From: Algoriphagus sp. AGSA1
GTDB taxonomy: Bacteria > Bacteroidota > Bacteroidia > Cytophagales > Cyclobacteriaceae
Direction: 5' to 3'
DNA: 64,000 nucleotides
NCBI RefSeq assembly: GCF_021390545.1
Contig: NZ_JAJUWR010000002.1
Span: 205,535 to 269,534, forward strand
Below are positions 25,455-35,437 of this stretch, one piece after another. Positions within the stretch are counted from its first letter, which is position 1; each line of letters opens with the position of its first letter. The notes under the pieces were generated by a model. It was not told the DNA's origin. It saw only the letters and a program-made list of their open reading frames with translations, and did no database searches. The translations under genes were made by a program, and so were the position numbers.

Positions 25455-28400
25455 ATGTTTCAAAAATTTATAGACAGGCCGGTTTTGGCTTCTGTCATAT
25501 CTATCCTATTGGTTATTCTGGGGGTGCTTGGGGTTTTCAAATTACCTCTTCAGCAGTTCCCGGATATTGCCCCGCCTGCAGTACAGGTCGTAGCCCTGTA
25601 TCCAGGTGCCAATGCGGAGACGTTGTTGAGATCGGTAGCCCCTTCTCTTGAGGAATCCATCAATGGCGTAGAAGGCATGAGCCATATAACTTCAACAGCT
25701 AGCAATGACGGCTCCTTGGTCATCAAAGTATATTTCGAGCTTGGGACTGACCCGGATCAGGCGGCAGTAAATGTCCAGAACCGTGTATCCCAGGCCACAA
25801 GCCAATTGCCAGCCGAAGTGGTGCAGGCAGGAATCACCACATTCAAGCAACAGAACAGTTTGTTGATGGTGGTTTCTATGTTTTCAACAAATCCGGAAAC
25901 CTATGATCAGACATTTCTGGCCAATTACGCCCAGATCAATATTATTCCCGAGATCAAACGGATCAAGGGGGTAGGGCAATCCATGATTTTTGGGGGGAAT
26001 AAAGATTACTCGATGAGAGTTTGGCTGGATCCCAGCCAGATGGCGGCCTATAACCTTACTCCGGCAGAAGTCACTGCGGCCATACAGGACAAAAGTCTGG
26101 AAGCTGCCCCAGGGAAACTTGGTGAAAGTAGCGATGTGGCATTTGAGTATGTGGTAAAGTATAAAGGAAAACTCAACAAGCCTGAAGATTATGAAAACCT
26201 GGTAGTCAGAGCCAATCCCGACGGTACGGTTCTGAGGTTAAAGGATGTGGCTAGAATAGAATTTGGGGCTTATTCCTATACAAATTTCACCAGGGTTGAT
26301 GAAAAGCAGGGGGTCAATATCGCAGCGTTTCAGATTGCAGGATCCAACTCCAGCGAAATTCAGATTGCTATAAGTGAGTTGATGAAGAAGGCCGAGAAAG
26401 ATTTTCCTGAGGGTGTAGGCTATCTCATTCTTTACAATACGAAAGATTCACTGGACCAGTCCATATCCCAAGTGGTCACTACGTTAATTGAGGCGTTTGT
26501 GCTGGTCTTTCTGGTGGTCTTTTTATTCCTCCAGGATTTTCGTTCTACGCTTATCCCAGCTATTGCAGTGCCGGTGGCGATTCTTGGCACATTTTTCTTC
26601 ATGTTGCTTTTTGGTTTCTCGATCAACCTGCTCACGCTGTTTGCGCTGGTTCTGGCGATTGGGATAGTAGTGGATGATGCCATTGTGGTAGTAGAGGCGG
26701 TCCATTCCAAGATGGAACTTGAGCACCTTTCACCCAAAGCGGCCACTAGGAGCGCCATGGGCGAGATTACAGGGGCGATCATTTCCATCACCTTGGTCAT
26801 GGCATCGGTCTTTCTTCCGGTTGGTTTTATGGAAGGTTCCACGGGTGTATTCTATCAGCAATTTGCCTTTACCCTTGCTATCGCCATTATCATTTCAGCG
26901 GTGAATGCACTGACACTGAGCCCGGCTTTGGCGGCATTGTTTCTGAAAGACAAGCATCACGGTACTCCTGGTCGTAAAAAATTAACCTATAGAGAGAAAT
27001 TCTTCGTAGGGTTCAATTCAGGTTTCGAGAAGCTCACCAATAATTATGTAGGTGGGATCCGCTTGCTGATCCGGCACAAATGGGTGGGCGTAACAGCATT
27101 GACACTGGTGGCAGTGGCCACAGTGGTAATGATCAGGATCACCCCTTCTGGTTTTATTCCATCAGAAGACCAAGGATTTATAGCGGTATCTCTTGATATG
27201 CCCGCAGGTGCGTCCTTGGAGCGTACCACTGAAGTGATGAAAGAAGCAGAGGATGTCCTTAGGGATATGGACTTTCACGCATCGCTCAATGTGATGTCCG
27301 GCTTCAATATTCTCACAGAATCCGCAAGTCCATCTGCCGGAGTCATATTTATCCTGCTCAAGCCGGTAGAGGAGCGGGGAGAGATCAGTGAGATCAATGA
27401 CATCATGGCGGAGGTAAACCAGAAATTCTCCCAAATAAAAGGAGCAAATTTCTTTGTGTTTACATTCCCTACGGTACCTGGATTCAGTAATGTGGATGGG
27501 CTTGAGATTGTACTTCAGGATAAATCCGGAGGTTCCTTGCAAAAGTTCAGCGAAGTAAACTCCGCTTTCATAGGCAAGCTTATGGAGCGGGAAGAAGTCG
27601 GATTTGCTTTTTCTTCATTCAAATCTGATTATCCTCAATACACGATCGAGGTGGATGAGGTGAAGGCCGCCCAGTTGCAGGTAAGCGTACGGGAGGTGCT
27701 GCAGACCCTTCAGGCATACTATGGAAGTATGCAGGCGTCGGATTTCAACCGATTTGGGAAATACTATCGTGTGATGATCCAAGCCGAAAAATCAGATAGG
27801 GTCGATGAATTCTCACTTGCCGGGATCTTTGTGAAAAACAGTCAAGGCGAGAAGGTGCCGGTGAATACCCTGGCTAAACTTGAGCGGGTGTATGGACCGG
27901 AAACAGTCTCCAGGTACAATCTCTTCAATTCTATTGGTATTAATGCCGTTGCCGCACCGGGCTTCAGTTCGGGGGATGCACTCTTGGCAGTCCAGGAAGT
28001 GGCGGCCCATGAGTTGCCCAACGGTTATTCCATGGAATTTACAGGAATGACCAAGGAAGAGATTGGTTCCGGAGGCCAATCCTTGATCATTTTTCTCCTT
28101 TCACTTCTATTCATTTACTTCTTGCTTTCTGCCCAATACGAAAGTTATATCCTTCCCTTGGCCGTTATACTCTCTATTCCTACGGGCGTTTTAGGAGTAT
28201 TCCTGGCCATAGGAGTTACAGGTATTGAAAACAATATTTATGTCCAGGTGGCACTTGTCATGTTGATTGGCCTCTTGGCCAAAAACGCTATCCTGATTGT
28301 AGAATTTGGGGTGCAACGAAGAAGAGCAGGGAGAACCTTGTTTGATGCGGCTATCGAAGGGGCGAGACTCCGGCTTCGTCCTATTTTGATGACATCCTTG

Positions 28401-28622
28401 GCCTTTATAGTCGGTCTTGTCCCGATGATGTTTGCAAAAGGCCCATCTGCACTGGGTAATCATTCGATCAGTATCGCGGCAGCAGGAGGGATGATTTCAG
28501 GAGTGATCCTAGGGCTTATGATCATTCCGCTTTTGTTTGTCGTTTTCCAGCATTTGCATGAACGTATCACCAAACCAGCAGGGTCACATGCAGAAGAACC
28601 AAAAGTACTTGTAACACACTAA
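25455..28622 (+). CDS. RND multidrug efflux permease (HAE1/AcrB-like)
   Basis: The 1055-residue inner-membrane pump starts MFQKFIDRPVLASVISILLVILG (TM1). It has two large periplasmic loops and twelve predicted helices. The proton-relay Asp pair is seen in AIGIVVDDAIVVVEAV (TM4), and the family motif PSLEESINGVEGM is present. It exports hydrophobic compounds by proton antiport as a trimer. The frame is open upstream to 25374, but that would overlap the adaptor gene, while the ATG at 25455 begins exactly at the conserved FI.RPVLA start. It lies 31 bases after the adaptor stop and 9 bases before the outer-membrane factor gene. Confidence 0.95.
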   Translation: MFQKFIDRPVLASVISILLVILGVLGVFKLPLQQFPDIAPPAVQVVALYPGANAETLLRSVAPSLEESINGVEGMSHITSTASNDGSLVIKVYFELGTDPDQAAVNVQNRVSQATSQLPAEVVQAGITTFKQQNSLLMVVSMFSTNPETYDQTFLANYAQINIIPEIKRIKGVGQSMIFGGNKDYSMRVWLDPSQMAAYNLTPAEVTAAIQDKSLEAAPGKLGESSDVAFEYVVKYKGKLNKPEDYENLVVRANPDGTVLRLKDVARIEFGAYSYTNFTRVDEKQGVNIAAFQIAGSNSSEIQIAISELMKKAEKDFPEGVGYLILYNTKDSLDQSISQVVTTLIEAFVLVFLVVFLFLQDFRSTLIPAIAVPVAILGTFFFMLLFGFSINLLTLFALVLAIGIVVDDAIVVVEAVHSKMELEHLSPKAATRSAMGEITGAIISITLVMASVFLPVGFMEGSTGVFYQQFAFTLAIAIIISAVNALTLSPALAALFLKDKHHGTPGRKKLTYREKFFVGFNSGFEKLTNNYVGGIRLLIRHKWVGVTALTLVAVATVVMIRITPSGFIPSEDQGFIAVSLDMPAGASLERTTEVMKEAEDVLRDMDFHASLNVMSGFNILTESASPSAGVIFILLKPVEERGEISEINDIMAEVNQKFSQIKGANFFVFTFPTVPGFSNVDGLEIVLQDKSGGSLQKFSEVNSAFIGKLMEREEVGFAFSSFKSDYPQYTIEVDEVKAAQLQVSVREVLQTLQAYYGSMQASDFNRFGKYYRVMIQAEKSDRVDEFSLAGIFVKNSQGEKVPVNTLAKLERVYGPETVSRYNLFNSIGINAVAAPGFSSGDALLAVQEVAAHELPNGYSMEFTGMTKEEIGSGGQSLIIFLLSLLFIYFLLSAQYESYILPLAVILSIPTGVLGVFLAIGVTGIENNIYVQVALVMLIGLLAKNAILIVEFGVQRRRAGRTLFDAAIEGARLRLRPILMTSLAFIVGLVPMMFAKGPSALGNHSISIAAAGGMISGVILGLMIIPLLFVVFQHLHERITKPAGSHAEEPKVLVTH

Positions 28623-28631
28623 CCTCATAAA

Positions 28632-30038
28632 ATGAAATCTTTCAATTATAAAATAATACCCCTTCTCCTGATTGGGTGGCTGGCTTCGTGCAAGGCATCT
28701 GAAGATATAGGTGTGCCAGATGATGTTTTCCCGGAAATATATAGAGGGAGCCAAGCATCGCATGTCTCTAATGATTCCACTATCCTATGGAATGAGTTCT
28801 TTAAAGACCCTAGCTTGGTTTCTTTGATAGAGCGCGGCTTGGAGAGAAACAATAATCTGCTGATTGCCAGAAAGAATATAGAAGCGGCCAAGTTGAATTT
28901 TAAAAGGGCAAAACAGGGAAATATGCCTGAATTCGATCTTTTGGTTACGGCCACTTCCTCCCGGTTTTCTGACAATTCCCTAAATGGGATCAGCACAGAT
29001 TTATTTTTGGAAAGGAAAAGTCTTGAAGATTACCAGCTTCAGGGAATGCTGAGTTGGGAGGCTGATATCTGGGGGAAAATACGTAGGCAAACCCAAACTG
29101 CACTTGCTGAATACCTGCAGACAGGAGAGGCCTCCAAGGCACTGCAGACGGGGATTGTGGCTTCTATAAGCAAAAGCTACTATAATCTACTCAAACTTGA
29201 TGCGCAGCTGGAAGTGGCAAAGCAAAATCTGCAACTTAGTATGCGGACCAAGGAGATCATTGATTTGCAGTTTGCATCAGCCTTGGTGACCACGTTGGCA
29301 AAAGACCAAGCTACTGCGCAAATGAAAAATGCCGAACAGTTGATCCCCTATCTGGAAGGGGAGATAGCGGTAGAGGAAAATTTGTTAAGTACATTGACTG
29401 GCGTAGCTCCTCGTTCAATAGAGCGGGGCGGGTTTCAGGAAAATTTGCCGGATGTGATCAAGACAGGCATTCCTGCGGATCTGCTGGGGGCGCGTCCGGA
29501 TGTAAAAGCAGCAGAACTCGGCATCCAAGCCGCCAATGGGAGAGTGGGGGTTGCCAAAGCAATGATGTATCCTTCGCTTAGAATCACTGCCTCTACGGGG
29601 CTCAGTGCTTTTGAAGCTGTAAATTGGTTTAACTTTCCGGGATCGGTATTTGGTGTGGTGGGCGGTAGCCTGGCGCAACCTGTCTTAAACCGCAGAAGGC
29701 TAAAAACTTCCTTACAAACAGAACAGATCCAGAGGGAGCAACAAGTTTACACTTTCCAGGAAACCGTCCTTACTGCAGTCAAGGAAGTATCAGATGCGCT
29801 GGTTAGAATAGAAAAAACCACACAGCGACAGAATATTGCTTTTTCCCGTGTGGAGGCTCTTGAGCACGCGGTGGAAAATGCGGACCTGTTGTTTGAAAAC
29901 GGCGTTGCAAATTACCTGGAAGTAATAACCGCGCAGGGCATACTGCTTCAAAGCCAGTTAGATCTTGTTGAAATCAAAAGGGACAAGTTTTACGCTTCCA
30001 TTGATCTTTATAGGGCTCTGGGCGGAGGCTGGCAATAA
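28632..30038 (+). CDS. Efflux outer-membrane factor (NodT/OprM-like lipoprotein)
   Basis: The 468-residue lipoprotein has a signal ending GWLASCKAS (Cys about residue 20). Two outer_efflux repeats follow: WNEFFKDPSLVSLIERGLERNNNLLIARKNIEAAKLNFKRAKQG for the first, and TGIPADLLGARPDVKAAELGIQAANGRVGVAKAMMYPSL (about 275-313) for the second. The latter contains the LL.RPDV motif of NodT proteins. It forms the outer-membrane channel of the RND pump. It is the last gene of the operon, ended by a hairpin at 30056. Confidence 0.94.
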   Translation: MKSFNYKIIPLLLIGWLASCKASEDIGVPDDVFPEIYRGSQASHVSNDSTILWNEFFKDPSLVSLIERGLERNNNLLIARKNIEAAKLNFKRAKQGNMPEFDLLVTATSSRFSDNSLNGISTDLFLERKSLEDYQLQGMLSWEADIWGKIRRQTQTALAEYLQTGEASKALQTGIVASISKSYYNLLKLDAQLEVAKQNLQLSMRTKEIIDLQFASALVTTLAKDQATAQMKNAEQLIPYLEGEIAVEENLLSTLTGVAPRSIERGGFQENLPDVIKTGIPADLLGARPDVKAAELGIQAANGRVGVAKAMMYPSLRITASTGLSAFEAVNWFNFPGSVFGVVGGSLAQPVLNRRRLKTSLQTEQIQREQQVYTFQETVLTAVKEVSDALVRIEKTTQRQNIAFSRVEALEHAVENADLLFENGVANYLEVITAQGILLQSQLDLVEIKRDKFYASIDLYRALGGGWQ

Positions 30039-30055
30039 TTTTAAAGTATGAAATT

Positions 30056-30094
30056 AGGATGGAATACCACAGAGGTGTATTTCATCCTTTTTTT
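30056..30094 (+). terminator. Intrinsic terminator of the RND operon
   Basis: AGGATG-G-AATAC pairs with GTATT-T-CATCCT (one G-U wobble), followed by seven Ts. It starts 17 bases after the outer-membrane factor stop. Confidence 0.82.
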
Positions 30095-30467
30095 ATAAGC
30101 CATTATATACATGGTTGTTTGTCTTGCAATATTTTGATGATATAAAAAATTGGACTGGTTAAACCCGAAATATGCATTGGCAATTGTCAAGGTTCTGGAT
30201 GATTGACCAATTGATAAGCTGACAGATAACCCAAAATAGCCTGAGGGAGCTGAGGGACTACAAACATCATTTGATAGAGGCGGCCTGTAAGGCACAGAAG
30301 GCAGTGGGTTATATTCTCGATGAATGCCCCTTTTAGAAAGGGGAGCGGTCTCTTCTTTTGTCCATTCATAAAGCTAGTCAAGCCTCTTTTGCCTACAACA
30401 TCAAGCGTTTTGGCTAATTCTGTTAGTTGAGGTTGCTGCAATTTTGCATCAACAAAAAAACAGAAAA
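30095..30467. other. Intergenic region before the first SDR-AraC module
   Basis: This has 373 bases with no recognised gene. A minus-strand frame (30187-30442) stays open with a protein-like composition but matches no family I know and has no start context. CAATTTTGC at 30440-30448 is a one-mismatch match to the Bacteroidota TAnnTTTG element, about 20 bases before the SDR ATG. Confidence 0.35.
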
Positions 30468-31394
30468 ATGCAAAACGAAACAAAAAACTGGACAGCAAAC
30501 AACATTCCCCAAAGACATGAGGGCTTAGCTGTCATCACCGGTAGTACAGAAGGGGTAGGCTATGAAGATGCGTTGGCTTTATCCTCAGCAGGATGGAATG
30601 TGGTCATGATGGGGCGAAACGCCCAAAAAGGAGCAGGGGCAATTGCTAAAATCCATCAAATAAACCCGAAGGCAAAAATCAGATTTGAGCAGATCGACCT
30701 TGCGGATCTTTCTTCGGTCAAAGCCTTTGGATTGAGAATGACCAAGAAAGGGCAGGCTATCAATCTTTTGATAAACAACGCAGGCGTGATGACCCCTCCC
30801 AAAAGACTCGAAACCGCTGATGGATTTGAGTTGCAGTTTGGCACCAACCATCTTGGGCATTTTGCTTTGACAGCCCACCTTCTTCCATTATTACGTAAAG
30901 CCACGGATGCCCGTGTTGTGACTGTCTCAAGCATTGCAAACCGTGCAGGTCAGATCAATTTTGATGACCTACAGTCACAAGCCTCCTATGTCCCGTCTAA
31001 AGCATACGGTCAGGCAAAACTCGCGAATTTGATGTTTGCTTTAGAACTTCAGCGTCAATCTGTAAAGCACGGTTGGGGTATTACCAGCATAGCGGCACAT
31101 CCAGGTGTTTCAAGGACCAATCTGCTCATTACCGGTGCCGGTCGATGGAGTGTCTCCGGAATGATGAGAACATTTTTTCCGTTTTTGTTCCAGCCATCGG
31201 CTCAAGGCGCATTGCCGACCTTGTTTGCGGCCACTTCCCCAGATGCTAAAGGAGGGGCATATTATGGGCCTAACAAACTGAGTGAAACCCGGGGATTTCC
31301 TTCCATCGCAAAAATACCAACACAAGCCGCCGATAGGGATGTATCTCTGAAATTATGGGAAATATCGAAGAAGTTGACAAAAGTTGAGTTTTAG
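30468..31394 (+). CDS. Short-chain dehydrogenase (retinol dehydrogenase/WWOX-like)
   Basis: The protein of about 308 residues has the Rossmann glycine motif TGSTEGVG (about 22-29), NNAGVM, a Ser in TVSSIANRAG, and the catalytic Tyr-Lys pair in YGQAK (about 179-183). The long C-terminal part is typical of RDH/WWOX-like SDRs. It is NADP-dependent and cytoplasmic; the substrate is unknown. A TTG at 30444 is in frame, but the ATG at 30468 has an A-rich upstream region and is preferred. It is the first oxidoreductase of the SDR-AraC array and lies upstream of the AraC gene at 31774. Confidence 0.9.
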   Translation: MQNETKNWTANNIPQRHEGLAVITGSTEGVGYEDALALSSAGWNVVMMGRNAQKGAGAIAKIHQINPKAKIRFEQIDLADLSSVKAFGLRMTKKGQAINLLINNAGVMTPPKRLETADGFELQFGTNHLGHFALTAHLLPLLRKATDARVVTVSSIANRAGQINFDDLQSQASYVPSKAYGQAKLANLMFALELQRQSVKHGWGITSIAAHPGVSRTNLLITGAGRWSVSGMMRTFFPFLFQPSAQGALPTLFAATSPDAKGGAYYGPNKLSETRGFPSIAKIPTQAADRDVSLKLWEISKKLTKVEF

Positions 31395-31476
31395 GATCTC
31401 CTGGATCCATCACTGACCAAAAGTATCAAGACATTCTCAAAGTGCTATTCTCAACTATAACTAAAAAACGATTTAA

Positions 31477-31683
31477 ATGAGCACTCAATTAACAAATAAA
31501 GATAAACTCCCACTGGGTTGAATACTATTGTCGAACGCACTGCCTCCGGTAGGTTTTTATCTGTATTTCAGATTTAGAAAAGTATTTTCAATAAAAGCCA
31601 GAACGGCTTTATTTTACGCCAGGATAGGCATACCCATTGGTATGATTGACGGTTATTTCTTACAGACGTATGTTTTGAATTAA
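31477..31683 (+). pseudogene. Small membrane-protein gene interrupted by a stop codon
   Basis: An ATG at 31477 opens a 68-codon frame. It carries a TGA at codon 15 (31519-31521) and ends at TAA 31681-31683. After the TGA it encodes ALPPVGFYLYFRFRK...ALFYARIGIPIGMIDGYFLQTYVLN, a plausible two-helix membrane protein. I do not recognise the family. The next fragment follows directly, so this spot seems to be a deletion junction. Confidence 0.45.
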
Positions 31684-31759
31684 AATGGCATTGATGGAAA
31701 TACCGTTTCTTGCCATACCGTTGATATCGATTGGGGTTAAATATCCGTTTAAAAATTAA
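31682..31759 (+). pseudogene. C-terminal remnant of a DoxX-like membrane protein gene
   Basis: The 26 codons encode KMALMEIPFLAIPL...VKYPFKN and a stop. This matches the C-termini of the intact DoxX-like proteins at 43269-43613 (KMALIEIPFLAMPLVMIWLKYPFKS) and 48682-49044. It lies 14 bases before the AraC gene, as the intact copy at 43.3 kb lies 12 bases before its AraC gene. Confidence 0.8.
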
Positions 31760-31773
31760 ATCCACTTGAGAAA

Positions 31774-32682
31774 ATGGGAAATTCAAAACCATTTAGAATA
31801 AAGTCAATAACGGAAATTCACCGTTTAATGGGTCTTCCAAAGCCCCAGCACCCACTTATTGGCTTTATAGATTTGTCAGGATTGCGAGACAAGTCAGATA
31901 TAACTTCTGTGCTGTTTGACTTGTATGTTATTTCCCTAAAGAGAGGTTGTGACAAACTCATTTACGGGCAGCAGAAATACGATTTTGATGAGGGGTTAAT
32001 GGCTTTTTTAGCACCGGGACAAATTTTACGCGGTGAAGAAAATGGCGTACCTGCCAAGCTTGAAGGCTGGATGCTGTTCGTCCACCCCGACTTTTTGTGG
32101 GGAACATCACTGGCCAACAAAATAAAGAAATACGAGTACTTTGACTATTCCGTAAGCGAAGCGCTGTTTCTTTCTGACAAAGAAGAAACGCTCATCAACG
32201 ACATTGTGGAAAACATCAAAAATGAATATCATGCGAACATTGATAAATTCAGTCAGAACATTATGATTTCGCATCTTGAAACATTACTGAACTATGCGGA
32301 ACGTTTTTACCAACGCCAATTCATTACCCGAAAGATAAGCAATCATCAAATTCTTGACCGATTGGAGACACTTCTTTCTGATTACTTTAACAATGATGAT
32401 TTGATAAGTAAAGGTTTGCCAACTGTTCAATACATCTCTGAGAATTTAAACGTTTCGCCAACCTACCTACGTAGTTTGCTCAAGACGCTGACGGGGCAAA
32501 GTACTCAACAACACATTCACAACAAGTTGATTGAGAGGGCTAAAGAAAAATTATCAACTACAGATTTGTCGGTAAGCGAAATCGCCTATGAATTGGGCTT
32601 TGAACACCCGCAATCGTTTAGCAAACTTTTTAAGGCGAAGACGGAGATTTCACCTTTGGAATTTAGAAGGTCATTTAACTGA
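31774..32682 (+). CDS. AraC-family regulator, module A
   Basis: The 302-residue protein has an N-terminal sensing domain (about 1-190; KSITEIHRLMGLPKPQHPLIGF...KYDFDEGLMAFLAPGQILRGEE) and a C-terminal AraC double HTH (about 200-302; YISENLNVSPTYLRSLLKTLTGQ, then LSVSEIAYELGFEHPQSFSKLFKAKT). It ends SPLEFRRSFN, an ending shared with slight variation by five paralogues in this window. Its closest relative by eye is the gene at 43626, which also follows a DoxX-type gene. It probably activates the neighbouring reductase in response to a small molecule; the ligand is unknown. Confidence 0.92.
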   Translation: MGNSKPFRIKSITEIHRLMGLPKPQHPLIGFIDLSGLRDKSDITSVLFDLYVISLKRGCDKLIYGQQKYDFDEGLMAFLAPGQILRGEENGVPAKLEGWMLFVHPDFLWGTSLANKIKKYEYFDYSVSEALFLSDKEETLINDIVENIKNEYHANIDKFSQNIMISHLETLLNYAERFYQRQFITRKISNHQILDRLETLLSDYFNNDDLISKGLPTVQYISENLNVSPTYLRSLLKTLTGQSTQQHIHNKLIERAKEKLSTTDLSVSEIAYELGFEHPQSFSKLFKAKTEISPLEFRRSFN

Positions 32683-32835
32683 GAAGTAATATCATTGAAG
32701 TAGTAGGTGAATGTTTGGTATTCAGTTGGTCTGATATGGATCCGCTTTTGGGGAACTGTTTGATGGTGTCTGTGACAGGCCATTACATTTTATTTATCCC
32801 TTCGGGAATGTTTTGTAGATCCAACTCCGATAAAT

Positions 32836-32851
32836 TTTGCCAAATGGCAAA
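32836..32851. promoter_or_regulatory. Putative Crp/Fnr operator TTTGCCA-AA-TGGCAAA, upstream copy
   Basis: A 7-2-7 inverted repeat lies 33 bases before the Crp/Fnr start. The same site recurs right after that gene (33464-33479) and, less perfectly, at 47392-47407 and 47531-47546 around a Crp/Fnr remnant. TAATTTTG at 32873-32880, matching TAnnTTTG, lies between it and the start codon. Confidence 0.6.
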
Positions 32852-32884
32852 TGATGACATAGCGATGACTTTTAATTTTGCAAA

Positions 32885-33454
32885 ATGGACGAATTTATTG
32901 ACTACCTATTACAGTTTGGTAACCTGAACCAGCAACAAAAAGATTTGATTTTAAGAAAAGCTCAAGTCATCGAACTTCAAAAAGACGACTATTTCTGGGA
33001 AGCAGGCAAAAAGATCAACTATGTTGGATTTACGACAAAAGGGATTTTGAGGGTTTACTATTACAATAATCAGGGTGAAGAAATAACCCGTTACTTTATT
33101 GAGGAACATCTTTTGATCCTTTACGGACAGGATAGTGATTCAATCTATGTTCCTTCAGAATATTTGCAAGCCCTGGAAAGATCCGAATTGGTGACTTTCT
33201 CAAAACAACACTGGAAAGAAATCTCAGATACAATCATAGGTTGGGATAACATAATCCAGAAGATTGTTGCCAAACAACATAGGGAAAAATTGGATAGAAG
33301 AAGCCAGCTGGTTTCACAGGATGCTACCACCCGTTATCTTGAGTTTATGGAGAAATTTCCAGACTTGGTGAACCGTGTTCCCTTATCCCATATCGCCTCC
33401 TACCTGGGTATTACGCAATCTTCTTTGAGCAGAATAAGGAAAAACATTGGCTAA
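32885..33454 (+). CDS. Crp/Fnr-family transcriptional regulator, array copy
   Basis: The 189-residue protein has a cNMP-binding beta-roll (about 15-115; LQKDDYFWEAGKKINYVGFTTKGILRVYYYNNQGEEITRYF) and a winged HTH (about 150-189; VNRVPLSHIASYLGITQSSLSRIRKNIG). It is flanked by two copies of TTTGCCA-NN-TGGCAAA. The downstream aldo/keto reductase gene starts 82 bases later, right behind the second site. It is likely autoregulated and probably controls that reductase. Two broken copies of the same gene lie at 47.4 and 49.9 kb. Confidence 0.92.
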   Translation: MDEFIDYLLQFGNLNQQQKDLILRKAQVIELQKDDYFWEAGKKINYVGFTTKGILRVYYYNNQGEEITRYFIEEHLLILYGQDSDSIYVPSEYLQALERSELVTFSKQHWKEISDTIIGWDNIIQKIVAKQHREKLDRRSQLVSQDATTRYLEFMEKFPDLVNRVPLSHIASYLGITQSSLSRIRKNIG

Positions 33455-34507
<1,053 letters not shown>

Positions 34508-34548
34508 AAGCACGATGAAATAACCTGAAATCAATGGTTGTGATACAC

Positions 34549-34582
34549 AAACGGTTTGGGTGAAAACTCAAACCGTTTTTTT
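34549..34582 (+). terminator. Intrinsic terminator after the aldo/keto reductase
   Basis: AAACGGTTTG and CAAACCGTTT form a 10-bp stem around a 10-base loop, followed by a seven-T run. It lies between convergent genes. Confidence 0.85.
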
Positions 34583-34702
34583 GGGTACCCTAGCTTCCGA
34601 AAATATTCCGTGGACGATTCGTTATCATGATTTTTTCTTTCAACTGTCAGGAAATCAGTCGTTTGATTTTTTGTCTTCCGGTCTTGAAACTGGAAATTAA
34701 AC

Positions 34703-35437
34703 CTAAAATTGCCCTCTGCCAATCATCTTCTTTATCACAAATTCCTCAAAAAAGTAATTGCGGTAAACATCGCCGATTGGTATTTCATTTTCTTGAATGA
34801 ATACAGTGTTGTTATCAAACGAGTCAATGTGCCGTACATTGATGATGTAGGATTTACTTGTCCTGACAAAGAGCGTAGAGGGGAGTTGGTCGTGGATGGT
34901 TTTTATGTTCATCGCGGTGATAATCTTTTTTTCCCCAGTGTGTAGCACCACATAATCTTTAAGCCCTTGAATAAAGAAAATATCCTTGAAATAGATTTTA
35001 AAGGTTCTTCGATCTGCCCTCACAAAAAAGTAGTCAGCTGCAATACGTTCGATATTGCTGCCGAACTGATCTGCTGCAAGTAATTTGAAATGAGAGATTG
35101 CCTTTTCTACCGCTTTCTTAAACCTGTCAAACCGCACGGGTTTGATCAAATAATCGAGTGCGTCCACCTCATAACTGTCAAGAGCAAATTCACTGAAGGC
35201 TGTGGTGAAGATAACCAGTGAGTTGCTGGGAATGGTTTTGGCAAAATCAATCCCATTGGTGCCGGGCATTTGAATATCCAGAAAGATAAGATCCACAGAA
35301 TTATCCGCTAAATAGGCAGCGGCGGCGTTGGCACTGCTGAAACTGCCAAGCAAATGGAGATCTTTAACTTTACTCACTAAGGATTGGATAGCTTCTCTGG
35401 CTAGAGGTTCGTCATCCACAATCATGCAGGTCATCAT
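34703..35437 (-). CDS. LytTR-family response regulator
   Basis: The 244-residue protein has an N-terminal receiver (about 1-115; phosphoacceptor Asp in DLIFLDIQMPG, about 53, Thr/Lys in FTTAF and YLIKPV). A C-terminal LytTR DNA-binding domain follows (about 145-240; FFVRADRRTFKIYFKDIFFIQGLKDYVVLHT and FVRTSKSYIINVRHID). It overlaps the histidine-kinase gene by 4 bases (ATGA), so the pair is translationally coupled. The TonB receptor/molybdoenzyme operon lies divergently upstream and is a plausible target. Confidence 0.94.
   Translation of the reverse strand: MMTCMIVDDEPLAREAIQSLVSKVKDLHLLGSFSSANAAAAYLADNSVDLIFLDIQMPGTNGIDFAKTIPSNSLVIFTTAFSEFALDSYEVDALDYLIKPVRFDRFKKAVEKAISHFKLLAADQFGSNIERIAADYFFVRADRRTFKIYFKDIFFIQGLKDYVVLHTGEKKIITAMNIKTIHDQLPSTLFVRTSKSYIINVRHIDSFDNNTVFIQENEIPIGDVYRNYFFEEFVIKKMIGRGQF

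Noticed and set aside
30187..30498. Minus-strand frame of 103 codons before the SDR gene
   Set aside because: Composition is protein-like, but it overlaps the SDR start, matches no family I know, and has no credible start region.
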